Of a DNA stretch of 40,304 nt, positions 33,966 to 40,151 are shown piece after piece. Every line of letters begins with the position of its first letter. The stretch's first letter is position 1. A program made the position numbers and the translations under genes. The notes beneath the pieces are model-generated. The model was not told the DNA's origin. It saw nothing but the letters and a program-made list of their open reading frames with translations, and ran no database searches. The stretch lies in IMG/VR virus record IMGVR_UViG_3300013772_000030, positions 1 to 40,304 of that record; one strand, given 5' to 3'. Origin of the DNA: a virus.

Positions 33966-34097
33966 CTTGGCGGCGCTGATATCCATGTGAGCGATCTTGA
34001 CATGTGCCAGACCGTTGAGGAATGGGACTAGATCCGATTCACTGACGCTTACCTGCGTGAGTTCGCCGCTGGTCCACTTGATCTTGATGGTCCGCAT
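33963..34097 (-). CDS. Small hypothetical protein, 44 residues
   Basis: ATG 34097 lies 2 bases after the upstream stop with GAGGAAG as ribosome-binding site. MRTIKIKWTSGELTQVSVSE, then SDLVPFLNGLAHVKIAHMDI. Two strands, helix, strand: a minimal beta-beta-alpha-beta fold. Co-transcribed with the 34100 gene. Too short for the usual ORF cut-off, yet codons and start look real. Confidence 0.6.
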   Translation of the reverse strand: MRTIKIKWTSGELTQVSVSESDLVPFLNGLAHVKIAHMDISAAK

Positions 34098-34099
34098 GA

Positions 34100-34363
34100 T
34101 TACTTCCTCGCTGCTAGGGATTTGAAGACCGGAAAGATTGTAACGGTGTCGTCCGTCTCCTCGTGGAAGGACGGCTCCGCGCTCACCTTGAAGCCGTGGT
34201 GGGATTCGTGGCTCCCGGTGAAGGCGGCAAGAGCTTCCTGAGCAATGGCCCGGAGTGCACCGTTCGGGATGGAGCCGGTGCCCTTGATGGTGACGCCGAC
34301 CGGGGTCAGGTCCGTACCGGATTGAGTGATTACGGTGGCTTCGATGGTGAGGTCTGCTGACAT
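34100..34363 (-). CDS. Hypothetical protein, 87 residues
   Basis: MSADLTIEATVITQSGTDLT, then GVTIKGTGSIPNGALRAIAQ and DDTVTIFPVFKSLAARK. Beta-sheet protein with one helix (ALRAIAQEALAAFTGS). Unrecognised. AAGGAGCACAAA precedes the ATG without a hairpin; the first of a two-gene unit. Confidence 0.62.
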   Translation of the reverse strand: MSADLTIEATVITQSGTDLTPVGVTIKGTGSIPNGALRAIAQEALAAFTGSHESHHGFKVSAEPSFHEETDDTVTIFPVFKSLAARK

Positions 34364-34403
34364 TTTGTGCTCCTTATGAGTTGGTGAGTGGGCTGATACT
34401 CAT

Positions 34404-34432
34404 ACTCTATCAGAGTTATAGCGACACCGCAA
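34404..34432 (-). promoter_or_regulatory. Promoter
   Basis: TTGCGG (34427-34432), 17 bp, TAGAGT (34404-34409); ACTCT-GAT-AGAGT palindrome over the -10. Confidence 0.65.
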
Positions 34433-34433
34433 C

Positions 34434-34682
34434 CTATTTCTTGATGAGGTTGTAGCAGGTCACTTTGGTGCTGTCCGGTATATTTCCGGGCACCGCAAAG
34501 TATGTGTCGCACGCTGCACTGAGGAGACGGTACTGGGACTGGTACTGGTATTGGTCCCGCTCCGCATCCTGTGTCTGCGTCTGCTTGACGGTATCGAAGT
34601 GGCTGTTCACGGCACTGATGCCGAACCATGTGGATACCAAGAGGAACGGTATGGCAACGGCAGCGGTAATGATTTCTTTCAC
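34434..34682 (-). CDS. Small membrane-anchored protein, 82 residues
   Basis: GTG 34682 with AAGGAGTACC. An N-terminal membrane helix (EIITAAVAIPFLLVSTWFGI) is followed by a polar, Gln/Tyr-rich domain (TQDAERDQYQYQSQYRLLSA) with two Cys (AACDTYF, VTCYNL). A signal anchor with an outside domain is likely. Unrecognised. Confidence 0.6.
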   Translation of the reverse strand: MKEIITAAVAIPFLLVSTWFGISAVNSHFDTVKQTQTQDAERDQYQYQSQYRLLSAACDTYFAVPGNIPDSTKVTCYNLIKK

Positions 34683-34701
34683 GGTACTCCTTGAGTGGTG
34701 G

Positions 34702-34746
34702 GCCGGTTGATATCTATAGACTATCAGAGATCAACCGGCACCGCAA
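34702..34746 (-). promoter_or_regulatory. Promoter with perfect 10-bp operator
   Basis: TTGCGG (34741-34746), 17 bp, TAGTCT (34718-34723). GCCGGTTGAT (34702-34711) and ATCAACCGGC (34730-34739) flank the -10, as in the 12.7 and 14.4 kb promoters. Confidence 0.7.
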
Positions 34747-34757
34747 GCCTACCGACC

Positions 34758-34865
34758 CTATAGTGAATTTATGTAATCGCGGATCACCGCATCAGATTCA
34801 ACCGCATCAGCATTACCTAGTAGCAGCCGCACCATGTCTTGGACTGACCGCAACCGCATTATCAT
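34758..34865 (-). CDS. Micro-protein, 35 residues
   Basis: ATG 34865 (or 34859) with GGAAG upstream, 13 bases after the neighbouring stop. MIMRLRSVQDMVRLLLGNAD, then AVESDAVIRDYINSL. Amphipathic helix; the repeated D-A-V codons create TGATGCGGT words. It explains most of an otherwise empty 130-base gap. Confidence 0.5.
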   Translation of the reverse strand: MIMRLRSVQDMVRLLLGNADAVESDAVIRDYINSL

Positions 34866-34878
34866 TTCTTCCACTTGA

Positions 34879-35214
34879 TCACCGCATCGACATTGTTCTT
34901 ACGGGACTCCTGTCCCCTCTTACAAAAACTCCTTGCCGCACACCGTACCGCACGGTCTGTAGCTCTACACTATATACGGCAATACGGTAACCGGCATCGG
35001 CAAGCTGATCTTCGTACCCGGTAAACCAGTCCTCCAGAGAACACAGGGTAGGGAAGCCGCATACCTCATCCGGATAGATCCCATCCAGCATGGGATCGTC
35101 AAACGGATCAAGGTGGTCCGCATCACCGTGCACGGCAAACATGTGCGCAAGCTCTGGGTTGTCTTCATTACCCGCATACGGCCCCGCGCCGTTGGGGGTT
35201 TCTACTCTAAACAT
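34879..35214 (-). CDS. Conserved small phage protein (FRVETPNGxGPY family)
   Basis: From ATG 35214, since AAGGTCTCA is a good ribosome-binding site; ATG 35226 is possible. FRVETPNGAGPYAGNEDNPE, then GIYPDEVCGFPTLCSLEDWF and LADAGYRIAVYSVE resemble actinophage proteins that start YRVEHxxTGxGPY and contain an FxSLEQLxxWF-type helix. The last about 25 residues (RYGVRQGVFVRGDRSPVRTM) are unusual. They read through a TTTTTGTAAG element, so an ancestral stop may have been lost. Function unknown. Confidence 0.66.
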   Translation of the reverse strand: MFRVETPNGAGPYAGNEDNPELAHMFAVHGDADHLDPFDDPMLDGIYPDEVCGFPTLCSLEDWFTGYEDQLADAGYRIAVYSVELQTVRYGVRQGVFVRGDRSPVRTMSMR

Positions 35215-35282
35215 TGAGACCTTCATACTATCTTGTCATGCCCCCTATTAAATTACAGCCGTGTAACTCAGACCGGGACAAG

Positions 35283-35312
35283 AAAAAAGGCGCACCGGTA
35301 GATAGGTACGCC
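35283..35312 (-). terminator. Rho-independent terminator
   Basis: GGCGTACC (35305-35312) with GGTGCGCC (35289-35296), then TTTTTT on the minus strand, after the KOW gene. Confidence 0.88.
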
Positions 35313-35366
35313 TCACCGCATCCGCTTGTCCCTTACAGATACAGCTATGTAGTTATCCGCACCGTA

Positions 35367-35576
35367 TTACTTACGGAGCAGTAAAGCCTTACCCGGTTGC
35401 TTCGGAAGCGGCAACCGCATCATGCTCTCTATGAATGCATACGCCGCACCTTGCTTGGTATGTACTCGCACCGCATCACACGCTGGCTGGAGGTCTTCTA
35501 TGACCCCTTCCGCATCCTTATAGGACCCAGACGTGATTCGCACCGCATCACCTGTTGTAAAACTTGCTTGGTTCAT
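35367..35576 (-). CDS. KOW-domain protein, leaderless
   Basis: From ATG 35576, 69 residues. FTTGDAVRITSGSYKDAEGV plus VIEDLQPACDAVRVHT is the KOW/NusG C-terminal signature (GDxVRVxxGxxxGxxGxV), known to bind RNA or RNA-polymerase partners such as S10 and Rho. It could act in antitermination. TTGATA-17-TAGGGT ends exactly 6 bases before the ATG with no real ribosome-binding site, so a leaderless mRNA is likely. A strong terminator follows. Confidence 0.72.
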   Translation of the reverse strand: MNQASFTTGDAVRITSGSYKDAEGVIEDLQPACDAVRVHTKQGAAYAFIESMMRLPLPKQPGKALLLRK

Positions 35577-35582
35577 ACCCAA

Positions 35583-35611
35583 ACCCTACCCGGCACTACT
35601 TGGGTTATCAA
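35583..35611 (-). promoter_or_regulatory. Promoter, leaderless KOW gene
   Basis: TTGATA (35606-35611), 17 bp, TAGGGT (35583-35588), 6 bases, ATG 35576. Confidence 0.6.
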
Positions 35612-35689
35612 GTCGGAGTACTTGGTTTGACTTACCGCACTACTTGTGTTTGAGGAAAGATCCGCATGATCTAGGGAAATCGGCACCAC

Positions 35690-35743
35690 TACAAAAGTTT
35701 TTATTAGAAACCTCTTGCGCTTGTTACGGTACCGGCGTAATGT
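35690..35743 (+). promoter_or_regulatory. Promoter of the DGQHR gene with ACAAAAGTTTTT box
   Basis: TTGCGC (35715-35720), 17 bp, TAATGT (35738-35743). GGTACC lies in the spacer and the ACAAAAGTTT box is about 20 bases upstream. Divergent from the KOW gene. Confidence 0.65.
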
Positions 35744-35822
35744 TTGAGACATGGAAAGCAGCCAACCAAGGAGGCCTACCACAGACAACCATCCGCATCA
35801 CAACCGAAAGGACACAAACATC

Positions 35823-37226
35823 ATGGCTACTCAGACTCTCACCCGAGGACAGAAGGCAGCAGCAACCCGCAGGGCCAACCTCGAAAAGGCAGCAGCCGAA
35901 GCGGCAACCACCGAATCCATCTCGGAGCTTCTTCCGAAGGTAGAGGCACCCGCAGTCGATCCAATGTTCTCGGACGGCATCGATCCGAACGAAACCCTCG
36001 ACACGGAGGGCCTGCCCGCACCGGAAGAGATCGTCCTCGTGGAGAACGAGGTCGAAGAGGCCGCAGCCGTCAAGAAAGAACGCCGCATGCACATCCAAGC
36101 GGAGTTCGTTCCCGGCAAAGCGGCACTGGCCACGGTCACCGCAGACGCCCTGAAGGAACTGGCGTTCGTCTCCACCTACAACACGGTGGATGAGCAGTCC
36201 TCCAGCCCACGGCAGCACGGCTACCAGCGTGACCCGATGTCCGCACGGTTCCCCGCAATCGGTCGGTACTTCGCACAGGAACAGGGCGACGGCACGCACA
36301 CCCACGCCCACCTGATCACTCCCATCGTAGCATCCGTCCGGGTCTACAACGACAAGGAACGGGAAGAGTTCGTCAAGCTCTTCAACGCTGGGGACATCAG
36401 CGGCATTCACGACAAGTTCGGGAAGTCGGCAGTGTCCATCGTGGACGGCCAGCACCGCTCCGGGGGCCTGTTCTGGGCTTGGGAGCGGGAGCACGCCTTC
36501 AACCCGGACATCCCGATCATGCTCTACTTCGGCCTGCGGTACGCAGATGAGGCAACGCTGTTTGATGACATCAACACCAACCAGCGCAAACTCCCGAAGG
36601 CTTTGATCGAAGCCACGAAGGTGCACATGGAGGCTGGAGAACCCAGCCACCAGCAGACCATCCGCGAGGTAGCGTTCGCGCTGGCTCAGGACGGCGACAG
36701 CCCGTGGCACGGCATGGTCAACATGACCGGCGCACGTGATCCGGAGAAGCCGGTCACGTACGAAGGCCTGCGGCGAGCCACCGGCAACATGCTTCAGGAG
36801 AAGCTGATCGCCCGTCTGGACCGTCAGGGCCTCGTGCTGGACAAGGTTGCCAAGAAGTACTGGGAACTGGTCTCACGGGCCTGTGCACCGGCTTGGCAGG
36901 AACGTCCACGGCTGGTCAAGGGCAGCGACGGCGAGAACGTGGAGGAGACGGTCAAGTACCGCCTCAAAGATCTGGCCGGTGTGGCCTCGGTGTCCCGTCT
37001 GGGCGCGGACATCCTTGGCACGGCACTGGATCAGAGCCGAACGGACGAAGAGTTCTGGTCATCCGTGGCCTCGATGGTCTCGAAGATGGGAGTGGTGGAC
37101 TGGGAGAAAAAGCCAGGAAACCCGTGGACGAGCTACGGTGCAGGTTTCGCAGGGATGACAGGGTTGTACGCGACCCTATACGACCTCACCTACTTGGACA
37201 AGTCGCCCGGTGTTGCAGCCGATTGA
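35823..37226 (+). CDS. DGQHR-domain (DndB-like) protein
   Basis: A 467-residue protein. The N-terminal 100 residues are Ala/Glu-rich and likely disordered. The core contains AVSIVDGQHRSGGLFWAWER (about residues 207-226), the hallmark DGQHR motif, and LFDDINTNQRKLPKAL (about 248-263), the second conserved F-x-x-I-N-x-x-Q/R motif. The family includes DndB, regulator of DNA phosphorothioation clusters, and related ParB-like proteins; its exact chemistry is unsettled. ATG 35823 follows AAAGGACACAAAC. Base composition is clearly more GC-rich than the flanking genes, suggesting separate origin or strong selection. It may touch host modification or plasmid-partition-like functions. Confidence 0.85.
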   Translation: MATQTLTRGQKAAATRRANLEKAAAEAATTESISELLPKVEAPAVDPMFSDGIDPNETLDTEGLPAPEEIVLVENEVEEAAAVKKERRMHIQAEFVPGKAALATVTADALKELAFVSTYNTVDEQSSSPRQHGYQRDPMSARFPAIGRYFAQEQGDGTHTHAHLITPIVASVRVYNDKEREEFVKLFNAGDISGIHDKFGKSAVSIVDGQHRSGGLFWAWEREHAFNPDIPIMLYFGLRYADEATLFDDINTNQRKLPKALIEATKVHMEAGEPSHQQTIREVAFALAQDGDSPWHGMVNMTGARDPEKPVTYEGLRRATGNMLQEKLIARLDRQGLVLDKVAKKYWELVSRACAPAWQERPRLVKGSDGENVEETVKYRLKDLAGVASVSRLGADILGTALDQSRTDEEFWSSVASMVSKMGVVDWEKKPGNPWTSYGAGFAGMTGLYATLYDLTYLDKSPGVAAD

Positions 37227-37241
37227 GTGACCGGCTGAGGT

Positions 37242-37287
37242 ACCCTATCATCTAATAGAGGGGCTGTCAATGCAGCCTCTCTATTAG
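37242..37287 (-). promoter_or_regulatory. Antisense promoter in an inverted repeat
   Basis: TTGACA (37265-37270), 17 bp, TAGGGT (37242-37247) on the minus strand, aimed at the DGQHR 3' end. The -35 is in the loop of a 15-bp imperfect repeat (37252-37266 with 37273-37287). Confidence 0.55.
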
Positions 37288-37289
37288 TG

Positions 37290-37298
37290 TGATATAAT
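37290..37298 (+). promoter_or_regulatory. Extended -10 promoter of the HNH gene
   Basis: TGATATAAT, then 7 bases to ATG 37306; no -35 and no Shine-Dalgarno, so leaderless. Confidence 0.55.
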
Positions 37299-37305
37299 AT
37301 AGTTT

Positions 37306-38013
37306 ATGAGTATAACACATGACCCAAAGTTTTGGGATAGAGTATCGAAGACAGACAACTGCTGGAACTGGACCGGCGCTAAGACTACTAAGGGCTTCGG
37401 CAAGTACAAGACTGCTGAAGGATTTAGGTCTCCGCACCGTCTCACCTATGAAGAGTACGTTGGACCCATCGGCAAAGCCACACCAATCGTGCAGACCTGT
37501 GGGAACCAGCTTTGTGTAGCACCTGAGCACCTAGAAGTCAAGTCAGTACACGTGGCCGACTGGACGGACAGGTTCTGGGAGAAGGTGGAGAAGACAGACG
37601 ACCACTGGCTCTGGAATTCCTACACGGATGATAAGGGCTACGGCAGGTTCAACATCAAGAACACTCCGCGTCTCGCTCATAGACTATCATATAGTCTGCT
37701 CGTAGGTGAAATCCCTGACGGCCTTGGACTAGACCACCGCTGCAACACACATGCCTGTGTCAAACCAGAGCACCTACGCCCTGCCACCCAGAAGCAGAAC
37801 GTGGAGAATCAGGCACGCCCACCGGCACACAATAAGTCCGGGGTTCTGGGAGTTAGCTGGAGCAAGTCTACCGGCAAGTGGCTGGCCCGTGTGCAACATA
37901 ACGGCAAGGCCCGTGACTTCGGGTACCACGAGACCATTGAGGCCGCTGCTGAGGCTGTCAAGGCTGGCCGCATCCAACTGTTCACCTACAACGACAGGGA
38001 CCGGGCGTCCTAG
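37306..38013 (+). CDS. Tandem HNH endonuclease with AP2-like tail
   Basis: A 235-residue protein. Two diverged HNH-type halves: HRLTYEEYVGPIG with NQLCVAPEHLEV (about residues 45-85) and HRLSYSLLVGEIPDGLGLDH followed by RCNTHACVKPEHLRPAT (about 126-165). Each is preceded by FWDRV/FWEKV-x-K-T-D-x-x-W-x-W. A C-terminal AP2-like DNA-binding unit follows (SGVLGVSWSKSTGKWLARVQ). The second half keeps the classic LDH...N...H; the first lacks it and is probably degenerate. Typical of free-standing phage homing or packaging-associated nucleases. Likely leaderless start. Confidence 0.88.
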   Translation: MSITHDPKFWDRVSKTDNCWNWTGAKTTKGFGKYKTAEGFRSPHRLTYEEYVGPIGKATPIVQTCGNQLCVAPEHLEVKSVHVADWTDRFWEKVEKTDDHWLWNSYTDDKGYGRFNIKNTPRLAHRLSYSLLVGEIPDGLGLDHRCNTHACVKPEHLRPATQKQNVENQARPPAHNKSGVLGVSWSKSTGKWLARVQHNGKARDFGYHETIEAAAEAVKAGRIQLFTYNDRDRAS

Positions 38014-38021
38014 GGACAGCA

Positions 38022-38053
38022 AGACCCCCGGCCAATGCGGTCAGGGGTCTTTC
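38022..38053 (+). terminator. Rho-independent terminator
   Basis: AGACCCC (38022-38028) with GGGGTCT (38044-38050) followed by TTCT, after the HNH gene. Confidence 0.7.
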
Positions 38054-38073
38054 TGTGCGACAGCCCTACAGGA

Positions 38074-38093
38074 AGTTGGGCAACTGCTATGAT
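38074..38093 (+). promoter_or_regulatory. Promoter element with palindrome
   Basis: TATGAT (38088-38093) preceded by palindrome AGTTG-GG-CAACT (38074-38085); the -35 is weak (CCTACA). Confidence 0.45.
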
Positions 38094-38123
38094 ATCAGCA
38101 CCCTACAGGAAAGGAAAGGCCAA

Positions 38124-38354
38124 ATGGCTAAGCAACAGGTTATCCAGAGCATCTGTGATCGGTGCCACACGGAGGATATAGTACCGTTGATGAGGAAGAA
38201 GTACGAACGGAGTACGCTGGACCTTCCGATTGGCTGGCTCCACGTCTCCGGGGTCACGGCAACCTCTACGGTATTTGAGATGGACCTCTGTAGGGACTGC
38301 AAGGGGATCGTCATGGAAGCTGCTGGTAAGGCTGAGAGGCTTCTGAACGCCTGA
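38124..38354 (+). CDS. Small Cys4 zinc-finger-like protein
   Basis: From ATG 38124 (AGGAAAGGAAAGGCCAA), 76 residues. MAKQQVIQSICDRCHTEDIV and DLCRDCKGIVMEAAGKAERL give CxxC ... CxxC about 47 residues apart with a beta region between (YERSTLDLPIGWLHVSGVTA). Resembles phage and bacterial Cys4 proteins that bind zinc. Function unknown; lies between the HNH gene and the small terminase block. Confidence 0.65.
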   Translation: MAKQQVIQSICDRCHTEDIVPLMRKKYERSTLDLPIGWLHVSGVTATSTVFEMDLCRDCKGIVMEAAGKAERLLNA

Positions 38355-38362
38355 CGGCAAAG

Positions 38363-38410
38363 AGAAGCCGGGTAGGTTGGGACAAGCAATCCTACCCGGC
38401 TCCTCTTTTT
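38363..38410 (+). terminator. Strong terminator
   Basis: AGCCGGGTAGG (38366-38376) with CCTACCCGGCT (38391-38401), then CCTCTTTTT; ends the plus-strand block. The next 80 bases show no gene. Confidence 0.88.
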
Positions 38411-38493
38411 CCCCAACTGGCGAGGGTTCCGACTCCCTCTACTTACCTCCACATAGGGCCGTTCGCTTCCACAATGTGTTGGCAGTCACAAGT

Positions 38494-38862
38494 CTACGCT
38501 GTTCTGGCCGTTCCCGCAATAGGACGCCATGAGGGGATTTGCTCCTCGACAAAGGCGGTGACATCTGGTATACTGCCGGGGCCTTGGTTGTAGTTCCCGC
38601 GCCAACCGTTCTTGGCCTTGGACGGCTCTAGTGTATTGGCCTTTTTCTCCTCGTGGCCGCGCAGTTCCTGTGTTACCTGAGATGTCGCGGGTGCCCGTGT
38701 CGCGTAGGGTCCGTATGCTCGGGACGTGTGGTACTGGTACTCGACTCCATCTGCTGTAGTGTATGTCTTTATCGGCAGGTTGTGGACTCCGGGGTACAGG
38801 AACAGTACCAGCCCTCGGAAGGACTTGGAGTCATCTAGGTCAACGCCTATGTTTCTAGCCAT
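38494..38862 (-). CDS. Hypothetical protein, 122 residues
   Basis: MARNIGVDLDDSKSFRGLVL, FLYPGVHNLPIKTYTTADGV, EYQYHTSRAYGPYATRAPAT, and a polar Lys/Asn-rich C-terminus. Starts with strands, then disordered. Unrecognised. No good ribosome-binding site before ATG 38862. TTGACC-17-TAGACT abuts the ATG itself, which would put the RNA start inside the gene, so translation probably uses the transcript from 39.05 kb. Confidence 0.58.
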   Translation of the reverse strand: MARNIGVDLDDSKSFRGLVLFLYPGVHNLPIKTYTTADGVEYQYHTSRAYGPYATRAPATSQVTQELRGHEEKKANTLEPSKAKNGWRGNYNQGPGSIPDVTAFVEEQIPSWRPIAGTARTA

Positions 38863-38865
38863 AGT

Positions 38866-39021
38866 CTATACTACTTTCTCTTGAAGGTCAATTCCGCGAT
38901 CTGTACACATGACCCGCAGAAGGTCGGCGCATGTCTGCCATTCTGGGAAGAAGGCCCCCGCCATTGCTCGGTCTTCCGCGTAGCTGATCGCAGTGGCGAT
39001 TGCTTGGGCCTCAGTATCCAT
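38866..39021 (-). CDS. Small hypothetical protein, 51 residues, leaderless
   Basis: TTGACA-17-TAAGAT ends exactly 6 bases before ATG 39021; no Shine-Dalgarno. MDTEAQAIATAISYAEDRAM, then FFPEWQTCADLLRVMCTDRG. Helical with two Cys. The TAG is 3 bases before the 38862 ATG, so the two form a unit. Confidence 0.55.
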   Translation of the reverse strand: MDTEAQAIATAISYAEDRAMAGAFFPEWQTCADLLRVMCTDRGIDLQEKVV

Positions 39022-39027
39022 AGTCCT

Positions 39028-39056
39028 ATCTTAATGTATCATTGTTGGGTTGTCAA
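39028..39056 (-). promoter_or_regulatory. Consensus promoter, leaderless gene
   Basis: TTGACA (39051-39056), 17 bp, TAAGAT (39028-39033). GAACTTTTGTAAA box directly upstream, as in the 24-33 kb block. Confidence 0.7.
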
Positions 39057-39093
39057 GCTTTACAAAAGTTCATGTCCGGATGGTGGACGGGGG

Positions 39094-39121
39094 TTGACAA
39101 AAGGGCAGAAGTCGGTATGTT
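39094..39121 (+). promoter_or_regulatory. Possible antisense promoter
   Basis: TTGACA (39094-39099), 16 bp, TATGTT (39116-39121) on the plus strand, pointing into the 3' end of the terminase-like gene. Confidence 0.4.
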
Positions 39122-39734
39122 AAGTTACAGAGTTGACGTGGAGAGGGCCGTTTGCTTGCTCTTCAGGCTCATCAATGATGTTTTCATCCTTCTCACCAAG
39201 GTCTTCGATCTTAGGAGCCGAACGCTCCCGCATGGTCTGAAGCTTCTTCAGGATATCCTCAGACGGGTTGGCAGTGTGGTTGATCTCAACCTGAATCTCC
39301 ATCCCACCTTTGAGTCCAGAGCGGTCAAGGATCTCGGTAGCTGCCTTCAGCTTCACGTTCTCGGCAGTGGCATTCTCGGCCAAGTCCAGTAGTGTATCTA
39401 GAGCCAACGGGAGGGCTTGGATCAATCGCATACGGGCACTCAGTACATGAGCCTCAGCCTTAGCCTTGACAGACGGCAGAGAGCCACCGTGAATAAAGCA
39501 CATAGCAGGCATGTCTAGGCCCGTACCCCTTATTCCAAACTTCTTGCAGCGCGTCCCATCGTCTCGCTCATGCGTACAACGCAGAGCGGGAACAGGTCGA
39601 TCAGTTGTAGGCTTGAAGTCATCGGGAATGCTCTCGTATCCCTCGGCACTGGGGAACTTGTAAACGGCTTTCGTACCATCTAGCGGTGGTGGTTCTGGCA
39701 TGACGTTGAAGTCATTGTCGAATGGATTTTCCAT
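39120..39734 (-). CDS. Probable terminase small subunit
   Basis: A 204-residue protein. A polar N-terminus is followed by a Cys/His cluster RCTHERDDGTRCKKFGIRGT with CFIHGG (about residues 52-80), which may bind zinc, and a helical core ARMRLIQALPLALDTLLDLA, TAENVKLKAATEILDRSGLK. The core is the pattern of phage small-terminase-like proteins (AxxxLxDLAENA...VRLKAAExILDRAGLKGG). The C-terminus is acidic and disordered. It would recognise packaging sites and regulate the large subunit. No large subunit is in the window. AGGGAAAAC precedes ATG 39734. Confidence 0.58.
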   Translation of the reverse strand: MENPFDNDFNVMPEPPPLDGTKAVYKFPSAEGYESIPDDFKPTTDRPVPALRCTHERDDGTRCKKFGIRGTGLDMPAMCFIHGGSLPSVKAKAEAHVLSARMRLIQALPLALDTLLDLAENATAENVKLKAATEILDRSGLKGGMEIQVEINHTANPSEDILKKLQTMRERSAPKIEDLGEKDENIIDEPEEQANGPLHVNSVT

Positions 39735-39799
39735 ATCTGTTTTCCCTATCTAAGAGTTACCTATCTTAGAGTAAGTATACCACTCTTTGCATAACAATA

Positions 39800-39828
39800 C
39801 ATTAATCTATACAACACCCATTTGTCAA
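39800..39828 (-). promoter_or_regulatory. Possible promoter of the terminase-like gene
   Basis: TTGACA (39823-39828), 17 bp, TTAATG (39800-39805). The leader contains CTAAGATAGG and CTTAGATAGG direct repeats. Confidence 0.42.
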
Positions 39829-39848
39829 CCTACAGCCCTTCAGCCTTC

Positions 39849-40151
39849 TTAGCGATCCACAGGACCACTGCCACTATCACCAGTGGCAACAGGATCTCCA
39901 CTCTCGCCCTTCAAAAGTTTTGTAAACTCGGGACTCAAGTTCAAAAGCTTTAACGATACCGTCTTCTCCTGCATCGTCTTCAGGATCTCCGCATCAAGTG
40001 TGGCGACCCGATCATAGTACATGTTCTTCACGTAGTGTATCATCGTATAGCTCTCAGCACTGCCGTCCACCGGCTTGCCTTCGGCATCAAGCCGTACAAG
40101 GCGCATCTTGGCCTGAGCCTTCTCTGCCTCGCTCCACTCCCGCTTATCCAC
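39849..40151 (-). CDS. Hypothetical protein, 100 residues
   Basis: GTG 40151 overlaps the TAA of the preceding gene. DKREWSEAEKAQAKMRLVRL, SYTMIHYVKNMYYDRVATLD, then KTVSLKLLNLSPEFTKLLKG and a Gly/Ser/Asp tail. Mainly helical and charged; unrecognised. Coupled with the membrane protein gene to its right. Confidence 0.6.
   Translation of the reverse strand: MDKREWSEAEKAQAKMRLVRLDAEGKPVDGSAESYTMIHYVKNMYYDRVATLDAEILKTMQEKTVSLKLLNLSPEFTKLLKGESGDPVATGDSGSGPVDR

Larger units (their letters stand above)
34786..35801. repeat. Dispersed CCGCATC(A/C) words
   Basis: About nine copies of ACCGCATC/TCCGCATC in roughly 1 kb, including exact ACCGCATCAG at 34786 and 34801 and others near 34881, 35314, 35414, 35470, 35542 and 35792. 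Some fall in codons (Asp-Ala-Val), others between genes. Possible binding words for a replication or packaging protein, or a codon-use effect. Confidence 0.5.

Noticed and set aside
24216-34746. Inverted repeats over promoters as classical intrinsic terminators
   Set aside because: Nearly all lack a T-tract on the transcribed strand; they were recorded with the promoters instead.
20990-35700. Calling the small-gene block a long direct terminal repeat
   Set aside because: Some large actinophages have such repeats, but one window cannot show a second copy or mapped genome ends.
35573-35788. Minus-strand ORF between the KOW and DGQHR genes
   Set aside because: It overlaps both divergent promoters and the DGQHR leader, with no start signal.
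35724-36710. Long minus-strand ORF (328 codons) opposite the DGQHR gene
   Set aside because: Its composition mirrors the GC-rich sense gene, it has no ribosome-binding site, and the opposite frame carries clear DGQHR motifs.
37267-37530. Minus-strand ORF opposite the HNH gene start
   Set aside because: No ribosome-binding site or promoter in place; shadow of the HNH frame and its promoter.
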